DNA of 64,000 bases, from contig NZ_JAFNLL010000021.1 in assembly GCF_017368795.1 (NCBI RefSeq), positions 36,340-100,339 of the forward strand, read 5' to 3'. This DNA is from Arthrobacter cavernae. Its GTDB lineage: Bacteria > Actinomycetota > Actinomycetes > Actinomycetales > Micrococcaceae. The notes beneath the pieces are model-generated. The model saw nothing but the letters and a program-made list of their open reading frames with translations. It was not told the origin of the DNA and did not search any database. The position numbers and the translations under genes are program-made. Positions 44,248-54,095 of this stretch are shown piece by piece. Position 1 is the first letter of the stretch. Each line of letters starts with the position of its first letter.

Positions 44248-45619
44248 GGCCCGACGGCGGCGCCGCGGCAGCGAGCGCCGGCGCAGTTGGTGCCGCTTCT
44301 GTGAGTGCGGCGCCCGCAGCTGCGGCGCCCGCCAGGCCCGCTTCCTTGTCAGCCGCCTCCTCCGCCGAGCGCGATGCCGCATGCGAACCGTAGGGAATGA
44401 ACACCGTGACGCGGAACTGCTCGCCGTCCGGGCCCGAGGTGAGCCAGCCGCCGGCCAGGTGCGCGCGTTCGCGCATGCCCGGGATGCCGCGCCCCACGCG
44501 TGCCGCCGAACCGCCGTCGTCCGATCCCCCAATTGAAGCGGACGCCGGCAGCGCGGAGGCAACATGCAGGGTCAGGCCCGGGCCGCTCCAGTCGAGATGC
44601 AGCCGCACCGCGGTGCCCCGGCCGCCGTGCTTGAGGGCGTTCGTGAGGCATTCCTGGACGATCCGGAAGACGGCCAGCTGCTGCCCCCCGCCAAGGTCCA
44701 CCGGCTTGCCGGTCTCGCTGTGCTGGACTTTGAGGCTGCCCTGGCGCATCCGCTCAATGAGCGGCCCGACGTCGGTGAGCCGGGGCTGCGGGGCGACCAG
44801 GCCGTCGTCGCGCACTCCCTCGATGACACGCTGCGCGTCCACGAGGGCATGGCGAGCGGACACCGCGATGTTTTCCAGGGCGTCGAGCACGGCCTTGGGC
44901 TGGTCCTGGCTGAGATAGCGGGTGCCGTCAGCCTGGGCGGCGATGACGGCGAGCGAGTGGGCCAGGACGTCGTGGAGGTCGCGGGCGATCCGGGTGCGTT
45001 CCTGTTCGACGACGAGCTCGATTTCGGTTTCCTTGAGGCTCGCCTGGGCAAGATTGCGCGCCACGGAAAGGCTGCCCCGTTCCTCATACAGCCGCAGGGC
45101 GATGCCGACGGATGCGCAACCCGCGGCGATGAGGAGGAGCACCGCGAAGCACAGCCACCAGTAGCTGACCATGGTCTTCTGTGGAAGTGCGTGGACCCAC
45201 ATCCAGCCCCCGCCCATGCCATAGCTTCGGGACAGAACCAGATAGGCGAACACTGCGGCGAAGACGATGTTCGCCGCGACGGCAATAGTCCGCCACCGTG
45301 TCGACGCCGTCCACATCATGAAGCCCAAGGCGACAAAGACGCCGATAAAGATCTGCCACTGGACTGCGACCGCAGCCATCGGGCCCAGAATCCTGAAGGA
45401 CAGCAGCGCCAGAAGCGCCCCGACGATGCCAAGCGAGACGGCCGGCCAACGAACCGACACGGCGATGGCCAGCGAGATCGCAACGACGGCCGGGATCCTG
45501 CCTTGGTCCGTGAGGAAGCTGCCGTAGAGGCCGTAGTATGGGCCCATCCACAGCGCGAAGAAAACGACGGCCGCCACGGGGGCGCCCCATTGCCGTACAA
45601 GTTTCAGTGTCTGTTCCAT
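44219..45619 (-). CDS. Sensor histidine kinase, HisKA_3 (NarL-partner) type
   Basis: A 466-residue membrane kinase. Six hydrophobic segments fill residues 10-165, followed by the dimerisation helix with phosphorylated His216 (RIARDLHDVLAHS) and a HATPase domain with QECLTNALKHGGRGTA and RGIPGMRERA. The C-terminal 40 residues are Ala/Pro-rich. I prefer ATG 45619 (MEQTLKLV) over the GTG 30 bases further out, since the first membrane helix begins here. Input signal unknown; the membrane sensor has no large extracytoplasmic loop. Confidence 0.9.
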   Translation of the reverse strand: MEQTLKLVRQWGAPVAAVVFFALWMGPYYGLYGSFLTDQGRIPAVVAISLAIAVSVRWPAVSLGIVGALLALLSFRILGPMAAVAVQWQIFIGVFVALGFMMWTASTRWRTIAVAANIVFAAVFAYLVLSRSYGMGGGWMWVHALPQKTMVSYWWLCFAVLLLIAAGCASVGIALRLYEERGSLSVARNLAQASLKETEIELVVEQERTRIARDLHDVLAHSLAVIAAQADGTRYLSQDQPKAVLDALENIAVSARHALVDAQRVIEGVRDDGLVAPQPRLTDVGPLIERMRQGSLKVQHSETGKPVDLGGGQQLAVFRIVQECLTNALKHGGRGTAVRLHLDWSGPGLTLHVASALPASASIGGSDDGGSAARVGRGIPGMRERAHLAGGWLTSGPDGEQFRVTVFIPYGSHAASRSAEEAADKEAGLAGAAAAGAALTEAAPTAPALAAAAPPSGHELEGAGRG

Positions 45620-45815
45620 GTCAGCCACCCTATCCACGGGCACCGACACGAAAGGGCCGGTGCCGGGCGCCGGCGCCCGATCTCCACCCCGGAGCCAGCG
45701 GATTCATCCCTCAAGCCAGCGCCGGGCCTGCTTCCACTGATTGATCCAGCAGTTCCGGCGGGGTCGCAGGCCCAGACGTCGCCTGATCTGCTGGATGAAG
45801 GCGGCCCGGGGAGCT

Positions 45816-46319
45816 TCAGCCGCTGACCGCGGCCACCCACACCCCGATGACCCATGTGCTCGCGGCAAGGCAGGCCAGGCCGAACTCCACCAGGATGCCC
45901 AGGCCCGTTGCCTTCAGGGCGGCGGCGCTCGAGGTCAGCGCCTTGGTGAAGTCGCGCGTACGCAGGACTTCACTGGCCAGGAGCCCGCCGGCGAAGCCCA
46001 CGAGCAGCCCCACCACGGGGATGATGAACATCCCGACGACGCCGAGGACCAGCCCCGCGAGCACCGATCGGTTGGGAATGCTGTGCTGCTTGAGCTTGCG
46101 GCCCGTGAGGACGGCGCTCGCGGCCATGCCGGCCAGGACGAAGGCCAGGCCGACGCCGAACACCACCCAGCCGCCCGCGCCGGCCCCGCCCCAGATGGCC
46201 CACGCCAGCAGGCTCAGCCCGATGAGGATGCTGCCGGGGAGGACCGGAACGATGGTTCCCGCCACGCCCACCAGGATGGCCAGGCCGCAGAGGATGGTCA
46301 CGATGGTCTCGGCGTTCAT
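45816..46319 (-). CDS. DUF456 membrane protein
   Basis: A 167-residue protein with about four to five hydrophobic segments and the Gly-rich block VVGMFIIPVVGLLVGFAGG typical of DUF456. Function unknown. The ATG at 46319 follows GGGGGGCT; the in-frame ATG at 46352 would start in polar sequence. Confidence 0.82.
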   Translation of the reverse strand: MNAETIVTILCGLAILVGVAGTIVPVLPGSILIGLSLLAWAIWGGAGAGGWVVFGVGLAFVLAGMAASAVLTGRKLKQHSIPNRSVLAGLVLGVVGMFIIPVVGLLVGFAGGLLASEVLRTRDFTKALTSSAAALKATGLGILVEFGLACLAASTWVIGVWVAAVSG

Positions 46320-46355
46320 AGCCCCCCAGTCTAGGTCCGGCGCCTTAAGCAAAGA

Positions 46356-46396
46356 ACGACGGCGACGCTCCCCAGCACGGGAGGCGTCGCCGTCGT
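46356..46396. terminator. Terminator after the malic enzyme gene
   Basis: ACGACGGCGACGC at 46356-46368 pairs with GCGTCGCCGTCGT at 46384-46396, with further CC/GG pairs inside. It lies 15 bases past the malic enzyme stop (minus strand). Confidence 0.7.
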
Positions 46397-46411
46397 CGGC
46401 TGATGCGGTGG

Positions 46412-47605
46412 TTACTCGGCTGCGGCGGCGGCAACTGCCGCGGTCACGGCCGGGGCCACGCGTGCGTCCAGGGGGCTGGGCACGATGTAGTCCGCGGCGA
46501 GGTCTTCCTCGGCCAGCGCGGCGATGGCACGGGCTGCGGCGATCTTCATGGCCGGCGTGATGCGGCGGGCGCCGGCGTCGAGGGCGCCGCGGAAGATGCC
46601 CGGGAACGCGAGGACGTTGTTGATCTGGTTCGGGAAGTCGCTGCGGCCGGTGGCAACCACGGCGGCGTACTTGGCGGCGACCTCGGGCAGGACTTCCGGG
46701 TCCGGGTTGGACAGGGCGAACACGATGGAGCTGTGGTTCATCAGCTTCAGGTGCTCTTCGTCCAGCTTGGAGGAGGAGACGCCGACGAAGACGTCGGCGC
46801 CGAGGAGGGCCTCGCCCGGGCCGCCGGAGATGCCGCGCGGGTTGCTGCGCTGGGCCATCTGCGCCTTCTTGCTGGCGGGATCGGCGGCGATGTCGGCGCG
46901 TTCGGCGTTGATGGCGCCCTTGGAGTCGAGCAGGATGACGTCCTTGACGCCGGCGGTCAGCAGGATCTCGGCGACGGCGATGCCGGCGGCACCCGCGCCG
47001 GAGACGACCACCTTCAGGCCTTCAAGCTCGCGCTTGGTCACCTTGGCGGCGTTCGTCAGGGCCGCGAGGACCACGACGGCGGTGCCGTGCTGGTCGTCGT
47101 GCATGACGGGGCAGTCGAGGGCTTCGATGAGTCGCTCTTCGAGTTCGAAGCAACGGGGAGCCGAGATGTCCTCGAGGTTCACGGCGCCGAAGCTCGGGCG
47201 CAGGCGGACCAGGGTCTCGATGATTTCGTCCACGTTGGTGGTGTTGAGCACCAGCGGGATGGAGTCCAAGTCGCCGAAGGTCTTGAACAGGGCGGACTTG
47301 CCCTCCATGACGGGCAGGGATGCGCTGGGGCCGATGTCGCCCAGTCCGAGGACGGCGGTGCCGTCGCTGACCACCACCACCAGGCGCTCGGCCCAGGTGT
47401 GGGTGCGGGCGAGCTCCGGGTTCGCGTGGATGGCGCGGCTGACCTGGGCAACGCCCGGGGTATACGCAATGGAGAGGTCGCGCTTGTTGTTCAGCGGAAC
47501 GGTGCTGGAAATCGTCAGCTTGCCGCCCACGTGGGCGTCGAAGATTTCCTCGTCGCTCAGGACAAGGGCGGATTCGGTTTCGGCGGGGATTGTCTCAATG
47601 GACAC
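46412..47605 (-). CDS. NAD(P)-dependent malic enzyme
   Basis: Decarboxylates malate to pyruvate. The 397-residue protein is the short bacterial form without a phosphotransacetylase domain. SIAYTPGVAQVS near residue 48, GKSALFKTFGDLDSIPLVL near 105, HDDQHGTA near 165 and the dinucleotide loop VSGAGAAGIAVAEIL near 195 are intact. ATG 47605. The 282 bases upstream are AT-rich and hold only its promoter region. Confidence 0.93.
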   Translation of the reverse strand: MSIETIPAETESALVLSDEEIFDAHVGGKLTISSTVPLNNKRDLSIAYTPGVAQVSRAIHANPELARTHTWAERLVVVVSDGTAVLGLGDIGPSASLPVMEGKSALFKTFGDLDSIPLVLNTTNVDEIIETLVRLRPSFGAVNLEDISAPRCFELEERLIEALDCPVMHDDQHGTAVVVLAALTNAAKVTKRELEGLKVVVSGAGAAGIAVAEILLTAGVKDVILLDSKGAINAERADIAADPASKKAQMAQRSNPRGISGGPGEALLGADVFVGVSSSKLDEEHLKLMNHSSIVFALSNPDPEVLPEVAAKYAAVVATGRSDFPNQINNVLAFPGIFRGALDAGARRITPAMKIAAARAIAALAEEDLAADYIVPSPLDARVAPAVTAAVAAAAAE

Positions 47606-47887
47606 GTCTTTGTCTCCTCAGGCTAGCCGTGGACCCACGGCATCAATACGGCAAGGGCAGGAATCCGCCGATGGCCAAGGGTGGCTGGCCTGTTCGGTGA
47701 ATCGTCTGCAGGAATGGGCTGCTAGCCGCTTCGGTTTCGCCATCGTAGGCAGCCGCCGCATACGTACTGATTCCATACAAAGCAAGACGATTCGAGAGTT
47801 AAACGTTCATCCAAATTTAAATATGACTTAAATGGGACAAAAAAGCCGACTTATTGCCTCGGCGGTCTAGACCAGTTACGAAAAAGT

Positions 47888-48493
47888 TTAGGACTCCACC
47901 AGCAGGCTGCAGGCCCGCTTGAGGTCCTGCTCGGCCTCGAACAGCGACAACCGGCGGCAGCGGACGGACTGGACCAGACCACTGACCAGATGCAGCAGGA
48001 TCCGGGCCTTGCCGGCGTCGTCGGTTGCGGCAGTGACCACTTCCTCCGCAAGTCCATCAATCTCCCGCAGCAACGCCGCAGTGTCCCCGTCCTTGCTGGT
48101 GTAAGGGCGGATCAGGCAGTACTCCACGCCGGGCTGCATGACGCGCAGGTGGAAGATCTCCATGACAAGGCTCGTCAGCACATGCTGCCGGCCGCGCGAA
48201 GGGCCGGGCCGGCCGCCGTCCCGGAGCTCACGCAGCTGCTGACGGTAGACGGCCAGCATGAGGTGGGCCGTGGAGGGGAAGTAGCGGTAGAGCGTGCCGA
48301 GCGGGACATCGGCCCTCGCGGCGACGTCGGACAGGCTGAGCGTATCGAAGCGGCGCTGCGCGAACCCTGCCGCGGTCTTCAGGATCCGGGCGTAGCGCAG
48401 CTGCTGGCGCGGGGCGGTGGGGGCTGCGGCCATGTGCGGCAATCCGGCGGCCAGATCAAGGGAGTACGGTTCCAGGGAATACGATTCGGACAT
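47888..48493 (-). CDS. TetR family regulator
   Basis: A 201-residue TetR protein. Helix-turn-helix at residues about 30-75 (FAQRRFDTLSLSDVAARADVPLGTLYRYFPSTAHLMLAVY) and a ligand domain behind. Resembles KstR-like regulators in the YRYFPS segment, but the regulon is unknown. It is preceded by the MFS gene on the same strand, 158 bases apart. Confidence 0.82.
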   Translation of the reverse strand: MSESYSLEPYSLDLAAGLPHMAAAPTAPRQQLRYARILKTAAGFAQRRFDTLSLSDVAARADVPLGTLYRYFPSTAHLMLAVYRQQLRELRDGGRPGPSRGRQHVLTSLVMEIFHLRVMQPGVEYCLIRPYTSKDGDTAALLREIDGLAEEVVTAATDDAGKARILLHLVSGLVQSVRCRRLSLFEAEQDLKRACSLLVES

Positions 48494-48650
48494 TTCCGGC
48501 GATCTCTTGGGAGGGCTTGCAGGGAAGCGGCTGCCGGGTTCCCCAGGACCACACAGCCAGCCGACCGTGACAATGATACGGCAGCAATATGTCAGTTTCC
48601 TGAAAGGGCCCCGGTTTCCCGGAAGGCTCCGGTTCCTGAGGACCGCAGCC

Positions 48651-49958
48651 CTACGCCACGCTCTTGATCTTCACCACTAACACCGCGCCCAGCAGTCCGA
48701 TCACCGCTGCGGCCACGTAGAGCGAGACGTAGCCGCCCCAGTACGCCACGAACGGGAAGGCGATCAGCGGCGCCACCACCTGCGGCAGGGAATTGGCCAC
48801 GTTGATGACACCCAGGTCCCGGCCGCGGTCCAGGGCGGTCGGCAGGACCTGGGTGATCAGCGCAAAGTCCACGGCCAGGTACGCCCCGAAGCCGATGCCC
48901 AGCACGGTGGCGCCCGCGAGCGCTCCGGCCCAGGTGGGAGCGAACCCCAGGATGAGCGAGGCGACGGCGATGACCACGGAGGACGTGATGACCAGCGGCT
49001 TCCGCTTGCCCATGCGGTCGCTCAGCGATCCGCCCAGGACGCTCGTGACGATCACCATGACCGCATAGATTCCCGTCAAGATCAGGACGCCGAACGCGGG
49101 TTCGATGCCCTCGGTCTCCTTGAGATGGACGGCATCGCTGAGGAAGAACAGCAGGTACAGGGTGACCATGTGGTTGCCGATGTTGACCAGCAGGCGCGTC
49201 AGCCAGGCCCAGCCGAAGTCCGGATACTTGGCCGGGGAAACCCAGAATCCCTTGAAGAACCCTGCCAGGCTGAAGGGCGGACGGGCCTGCGAGGGCAGAG
49301 GATCGTCGTCGTTCTTGAAGAAGTACAGCACGACGCCGGCAATCAGCGCCGCCGCGCAGACCAGGTAGCCGGCGGCAAAGTTTCCGGCCACGGCTGCGGC
49401 GATCACCGCACCGAGCAGGATGCCCACGGTCTGGCCCATGGCGGCCAGGCCGCCCACGATTCCGCGCTGCGGCACCGGAACCCGGTCCGGAATCGCCGCC
49501 GTGATGGCGGCGTAGGCCCCGTTGCAGCCGGCCTGGACCAGGCACCACAGGAGCGTCATGACGGCAACGTTGGGTGCGCCGGCCAGCCCCACGAGGGCCA
49601 CCGCACCCAGGACGGCACCGAACACCACCCACGGAACGCGGCGGCCGAAGCGGGAGGTGGTCCGGTCACTGAACGCGCCGAAGAGAGGGTTGGCCACGAG
49701 GGAGACCGCGGCTCCGGCGCCCGTGACGAGGGCCAGGATGGCTTCCTTCTGGCCTTCGTCGAAGTGCGCGGCCTGCTGCCCCAGCAGCACCTGGATGGGC
49801 CCGAAGAACGCAGCGTTGATGCCCAGGTTGACGAGCACCACTCCGGTGACCCACAGTGCGCGGACACGGTCAACGGGCTCGGCGAGCGCCGTCGTCGTCG
49901 GGGTTTTCCGGAGTCCGGCAGGCTCCGGTACCGGACCGGACGGTTCGGATAGGGCCAT
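48651..49958 (-). CDS. MFS transporter, paralogue of 4287-5567
   Basis: A 435-residue carrier of the same SLC45-like group: GINAAFFGPIQVLLGQQA at the first helix, NPLFGAFSDRTTSRFGRRVP, and GGSLSDRMGKRKPL. It aligns with the product of 4287-5567 end to end, with most residues identical by eye, differing mainly in the N-terminal tail. ATG 49958. Divergent from the RraA-like gene. Substrate unknown. Confidence 0.88.
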   Translation of the reverse strand: MALSEPSGPVPEPAGLRKTPTTTALAEPVDRVRALWVTGVVLVNLGINAAFFGPIQVLLGQQAAHFDEGQKEAILALVTGAGAAVSLVANPLFGAFSDRTTSRFGRRVPWVVFGAVLGAVALVGLAGAPNVAVMTLLWCLVQAGCNGAYAAITAAIPDRVPVPQRGIVGGLAAMGQTVGILLGAVIAAAVAGNFAAGYLVCAAALIAGVVLYFFKNDDDPLPSQARPPFSLAGFFKGFWVSPAKYPDFGWAWLTRLLVNIGNHMVTLYLLFFLSDAVHLKETEGIEPAFGVLILTGIYAVMVIVTSVLGGSLSDRMGKRKPLVITSSVVIAVASLILGFAPTWAGALAGATVLGIGFGAYLAVDFALITQVLPTALDRGRDLGVINVANSLPQVVAPLIAFPFVAYWGGYVSLYVAAAVIGLLGAVLVVKIKSVA

Positions 49959-50102
49959 GGTGCGCTCCCCTTGGTTCGATGCGTCTGCAGCCAGCCTAGG
50001 CGGGCTGGGAAGGGCCCGTCCATCCTTGTCACAGAGACCTTTGACAAGGCGGCGCCCGGCCGCAGGGTTTAGGGTGGCCATATCCGAGCGAGGAGAACCA
50101 TT

Positions 50103-50576
50103 TTGAGCACGCAAATCAACACCGCCGACCTCTATGACGAGCGCGGCGAAGAAGTCGAATCGATCGCCATCCAGTTTCAGAACCTGGGCGGCAACAGCCA
50201 CTTCAACGGCCCCGTCCGCACGGTGAAGTGCTTCGAGGACAACGCCCTGGTGAAGGCGGTCCTCGGCACGCCCGGCGAGGGCGCCGTGCTGGTGGTGGAC
50301 GGCCAGGGGTCGGTGCGCACGGCCCTCATGGGGGACATGATTGCCGAGAGCGCCGTGGCGAACGGCTGGGCCGGCGTCGTGATCAACGGCGCCATCCGCG
50401 ACCGCGAGGCCATCGCCAAGCTGCCGCTGGGCGTCAAGGCGCTGGGCAGCAACCCCAAGAAGAGCGCCAAGACCGGCGTGGGCGAGGTGGACGTCCAAGT
50501 GGTGATCGACGGCGTGCACATCCAGCCCGGCGTCATGATCTACTGCGATCCCGACGGCGTACTTGTGGAGCGCTGA
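50103..50576 (+). CDS. rraA: RraA family protein (HMG/CHA aldolase or RNase E regulator-like)
   Basis: A 157-residue RraA-fold protein: TADLYDERGEEVESI at 6-20, LVVDGQGSVRTALMGDMIAESAVANGWAGVVINGAIRD around 64-100 holding the Gly-Asp and Arg-Asp metal/oxaloacetate site. In many bacteria this fold is a 4-hydroxy-4-methyl-2-oxoglutarate aldolase; in E. coli it inhibits RNase E. The TTG start at 50103 has GAGGAG at the right distance. Confidence 0.88.
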   Translation: MSTQINTADLYDERGEEVESIAIQFQNLGGNSHFNGPVRTVKCFEDNALVKAVLGTPGEGAVLVVDGQGSVRTALMGDMIAESAVANGWAGVVINGAIRDREAIAKLPLGVKALGSNPKKSAKTGVGEVDVQVVIDGVHIQPGVMIYCDPDGVLVER

Positions 50577-50633
50577 CAGGCGGCGTCGGGCGGGGGCTGG
50601 GAAAATTCTTTCTGCGGGAGGGAATGAATGAGG

Positions 50634-50668
50634 GAGCAGGATAGTTACTGAAAGCAACTATCCTGCTC
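50634..50668. promoter_or_regulatory. 13-bp inverted repeat between rraA and MFS gene
   Basis: GAGCAGGATAGTT at 50634-50646 pairs perfectly with AACTATCCTGCTC at 50656-50668 over a 9-base loop. It lies 32 bases before the MFS start codon, so it could be a regulator binding site in that promoter or the rraA terminator; there is no T-run. Confidence 0.55.
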
Positions 50669-50699
50669 ATCCCTACTTTTGCCACCGCTTGGAGAAACA

Positions 50700-52376
50700 A
50701 TGTCCAAAACCACGCCCATGCGGGCCGCCGGCGAGGTCCTGACGCACCGTCAGACACTCACGGTCATGGTGGGCCTCATGCTCGGCATGTTCCTGTCCTC
50801 CCTGGACCAGACCATCGTCTCGACGTCCATCTACACGATCGCCAACGACCTCGACGGCCTGTCCCTGCAGGCCTGGGCCACCACCGCCTACCTCATCACG
50901 TCCACGGTGACCACGCCGCTGTACGGCAAGCTGAGCGACATCTTCGGCCGCCGCCCGCTGTACCTGGCCGCCATCCTCATCTTCCTGGGCGGTTCGCTGT
51001 ACGCCGGCTCGGTGCACTCGATGACCGAGCTCGCCATTGCCCGCGGTATCCAGGGCATGGGCGCCGGCGGCCTGCTGGCCCTCGCTCTGACGATCATCGG
51101 CGACATCGTGGCGCTGAAGGACCGGGCCAAGTACCAGGGCTACTTCATGTCCGTTTTCGGCATCTCCTCCGTGCTGGGGCCCGTGGTCGGCGGTGCCTTC
51201 GCGGGCACCTCCACCATCCTGGGCTTCGACGGCTGGCGCTGGGTCTTCTTCATCAACCTGCCCATCGGCCTGGCGGCCCTCGCCGTCGTGTTCCTCTACC
51301 TGCACCTGCCCGCGCGGCACGTGAAGCAGAAGATCGACTACTGGGGCGCGGCCGCGATCACGCTGGCCATTGTTCCCTTGCTGCTTGTGGCCGAACAGGG
51401 ACGCAGCTGGGGCTTTACCTCGCTGAATTCCTTCCTTTGCTACGGCCTGGGCGTGACCGGCATCGTCTGGTTCCTGCTGGCCGAAAAGCGTGCCGGCGAC
51501 TACGCGCTGATCCCGCTGCGGCTCTTCACCAACATCACGTTCGGCCTGTCCTCGCTGCTGAACTTCATCATCGGCATCGGCATGTTCGGCGCCATCGCGA
51601 TGCTGCCCATGTACCTGCAGCTGGTCAAGGGCCTCACCCCCACCGAGGCCGGCCTGATGATGATCACCTTCACCGTGGGCATCCTGTTCGGCTCGATCAC
51701 CGCGGGCCGCACCATCTCGGCGTCGGGCACCTACCGGATCTTCCCGATCCTCGGCACGGCCATCCTGACGGCCGCCGCCGTCGTCATGGGCCTGTCCCTG
51801 GGCGTGGACACCGGGCTCTGGGTTCCCGGCCTGATCGCCGTGTTCTTCGGCATGGGCCTGGGCTTCTGCATGCAGCCGCTCACCCTGGCCATGCAGGTTT
51901 CGGTGCCGCCGAGGGACATGGGCGTGGGCACCTCCTCCGCGGCGTTCTTCCGTTCCATGGGCGGCGCCGCGGGAACCGCCGTGTTCATCTCCATGCTGTT
52001 CAGCCTGGCCGCGGACAAGATCGCCGAGGGCATGAAGGCCGCCGCCGTGAGCCCGGACTACCAGGCCGTGCTGCGCGACCCGGCCGTGGCCGCGGACCCC
52101 GCCAACGCCAAGCTGTACGACTTCTTCAAGAACGGCGCCAACAACGAGTCGCTGAACGACACCAGCTGGCTGCATTCGGCCAACCCGGTGCTCACGCGGC
52201 CCATCACGGAGGGTTTCGCCCAGGCGATCGACGCCGTCATGCTCACCGCAGCGGCGCTGACGCTCCTCGCGTTCCTGATCAGCTTCGCGCTGCCGAACAA
52301 GAAGCTCACGGACCCGGCTGAGGCTGCGAAGGCGGCCCCGAAGGACACAGACACCGTGTCCGTGCCCGCGCACTAG
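50700..52376 (+). CDS. MFS multidrug-type transporter, DHA2 (EmrB/QacA)
   Basis: A 558-residue carrier with about fourteen membrane segments. LDQTIVSTSIYTIANDL near 38 is the DHA2 motif D1 block and YGKLSDIFGRRPL near 83 is the MFS loop. A soluble insert near residues 440-490 separates the last two helices. Probable proton-driven efflux of lipophilic compounds. ATG 50700 after GGAGAAACA. Confidence 0.88.
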   Translation: MSKTTPMRAAGEVLTHRQTLTVMVGLMLGMFLSSLDQTIVSTSIYTIANDLDGLSLQAWATTAYLITSTVTTPLYGKLSDIFGRRPLYLAAILIFLGGSLYAGSVHSMTELAIARGIQGMGAGGLLALALTIIGDIVALKDRAKYQGYFMSVFGISSVLGPVVGGAFAGTSTILGFDGWRWVFFINLPIGLAALAVVFLYLHLPARHVKQKIDYWGAAAITLAIVPLLLVAEQGRSWGFTSLNSFLCYGLGVTGIVWFLLAEKRAGDYALIPLRLFTNITFGLSSLLNFIIGIGMFGAIAMLPMYLQLVKGLTPTEAGLMMITFTVGILFGSITAGRTISASGTYRIFPILGTAILTAAAVVMGLSLGVDTGLWVPGLIAVFFGMGLGFCMQPLTLAMQVSVPPRDMGVGTSSAAFFRSMGGAAGTAVFISMLFSLAADKIAEGMKAAAVSPDYQAVLRDPAVAADPANAKLYDFFKNGANNESLNDTSWLHSANPVLTRPITEGFAQAIDAVMLTAAALTLLAFLISFALPNKKLTDPAEAAKAAPKDTDTVSVPAH

Positions 52377-52459
52377 TTGGCTTCAAGTCCTGAACGCACA
52401 TGGAATAGGTGGTCTGAGCATTCCGCTGATCTATGGTGATCTTGTGTTAACAGAGTGAA

Positions 52460-52472
52460 TGCATGTCATGCA
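52460..52472. promoter_or_regulatory. Possible operator upstream of the sugar porter
   Basis: TGCATGTCATGCA is a palindrome around a central base, and TGACATGCCA at 52501 resembles a half site. The motif lies 130 bases before the sugar porter start, in a 225-base gap with no gene. Weak evidence. Confidence 0.3.
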
Positions 52473-52601
52473 CGTCACGTTGGCTGGATCTTTCTTCTTA
52501 TGACATGCCACACTGTTTAGCGCGAGTGCACCGGCGTCCCGTCGGAACTGCCGACGACGTCCGCACCGCAGCAACCCACCCCCCATCCCCAAGGGAGACC
52601 C

Positions 52602-54056
52602 ATGTCCAATTCCAGCTCCGAAGGCCTGCCCCCGGTACCCCGCAAGGTGATCGGCCTTGCCGTCGCTGGCGCGGTGGGCGGATTCCTGTTTGGCTTCGAC
52701 TCCTCCGTGGTCAACGGCGCCGTGGATGCGATGAAGGACGAGTTCCTGATGAGCGAGGCCGTTACGGGCTTCGCGGTGGCGGTGGCGCTGCTCGGCTGCG
52801 CCGCCGGCGCCTACCTGGCCGGGAAGGTCGCCGACAAGTACGGCCGCATCCCCGCCATGAAGTTGGGGGCCCTGCTCTTCCTGGTCAGCGCCGTGGGCAC
52901 CGGCCTGGCGTTCGGCGTGTGGGACCTGATCGCGTGGCGCCTGGTGGGCGGGCTCGGCATCGGCCTGGCGTCGGTCATTGCGCCGGCCTATATTTCCGAA
53001 ATCTCCCCGCGGCACGTGCGCGGCCGCCTCGCGTCGCTGCAGCAGCTCGCCATCACCACGGGCATCTTTGCGGCGCTGCTGTCCGACGCCGTCCTGGCCA
53101 CCTCGGCGGGCAGCGCGGACCAGCCGTTCTGGCTGGGCATCGAAGCCTGGCGCTGGATGTTCATCGCCTGCGCCCTCCCGGCCGGCATCTACGGCTGGAT
53201 CGCGTTCCGGCTTCCGGAATCCCCGCACTTCCTGGTCCTGAACGGCAAGGAGGACGCCGCCCGCAAGGTCTTCGACACGCTCATGCCCGGCGACGACACC
53301 GAACGGCACATCCGGGAAATCCGCGAATCGATCGAGCAGGACCAGCTCTCCTCCAAGAAGGGCTCCCTGCGCGGGAAGACCTTCGGACTGCAGACCGTGG
53401 TGTGGATCGGCATCATCCTGTCCGTGCTGCAGCAGTTCGTGGGCATCAACGTGATCTTCTACTACTCCACCACGCTGTGGAAGGCCGTGGGCTTCCACGA
53501 GCAGGATTCGCTGGCCATTTCCGTGGCCACCTCCGTCACCAACATCCTGGTGACCCTCGTGGCGATCGCCCTCGTGGACCGGATCGGCCGCCGCCCCATC
53601 CTCTTGGCAGGTTCTATCGGCATGGCCGCCTCGCTGGGTGCCATGGCCCTGGCCTTCTCCTCCTCGGTTGGCACGGGGTCCGAGATTTCCCTGCCCGGTG
53701 CCTGGGGTCCGGTAGCGCTCGTCGCCGCGAACGTCTTCGTGGTCAGCTTCGGCGCCTCCTGGGGCCCGCTGGTCTGGGTGCTCCTAGGCGAGATCTTCCC
53801 CTCCCGCATCCGCGCCCGGGCCCTGGGGCTGGCAGCGGCCGCGCAGTGGATCGCGAACTTCGTCATCACCCTGAGCTTCCCGGTCATGGCCGCCGGTTCG
53901 CTCCCGCTGACATACGCCATGTACGCACTGTTCGCGGCGGCGTCGTTCTTCTTTGTCGTGTTCAAGGTGCCGGAAACGAACGGCATGTCGCTGGAGCAGG
54001 CCGAGACACTGTTCGTGCCCAAGGGCGCCAAGGTGGCCGCACTGGCCTCCAAGTAG
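52602..54056 (+). CDS. Sugar porter family MFS transporter
   Basis: A 484-residue sugar:proton symporter. GGFLFGFDSSVVNGAV at about 26-41, KYGRIPAMKLG, the PESPHFLV loop after helix 6 and QQFVGINVIFYY in helix 7 are all hallmarks of the GLUT/XylE/GalP class. Likely a hexose, pentose or polyol carrier. ATG 52602 follows AAGGGAGACCC. Followed by a very strong palindrome. Confidence 0.92.
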   Translation: MSNSSSEGLPPVPRKVIGLAVAGAVGGFLFGFDSSVVNGAVDAMKDEFLMSEAVTGFAVAVALLGCAAGAYLAGKVADKYGRIPAMKLGALLFLVSAVGTGLAFGVWDLIAWRLVGGLGIGLASVIAPAYISEISPRHVRGRLASLQQLAITTGIFAALLSDAVLATSAGSADQPFWLGIEAWRWMFIACALPAGIYGWIAFRLPESPHFLVLNGKEDAARKVFDTLMPGDDTERHIREIRESIEQDQLSSKKGSLRGKTFGLQTVVWIGIILSVLQQFVGINVIFYYSTTLWKAVGFHEQDSLAISVATSVTNILVTLVAIALVDRIGRRPILLAGSIGMAASLGAMALAFSSSVGTGSEISLPGAWGPVALVAANVFVVSFGASWGPLVWVLLGEIFPSRIRARALGLAAAAQWIANFVITLSFPVMAAGSLPLTYAMYALFAAASFFFVVFKVPETNGMSLEQAETLFVPKGAKVAALASK

Positions 54057-54095
54057 GTGGCCCACAAGTAGCTTCCCACCACCCCCAAGTAAGTA

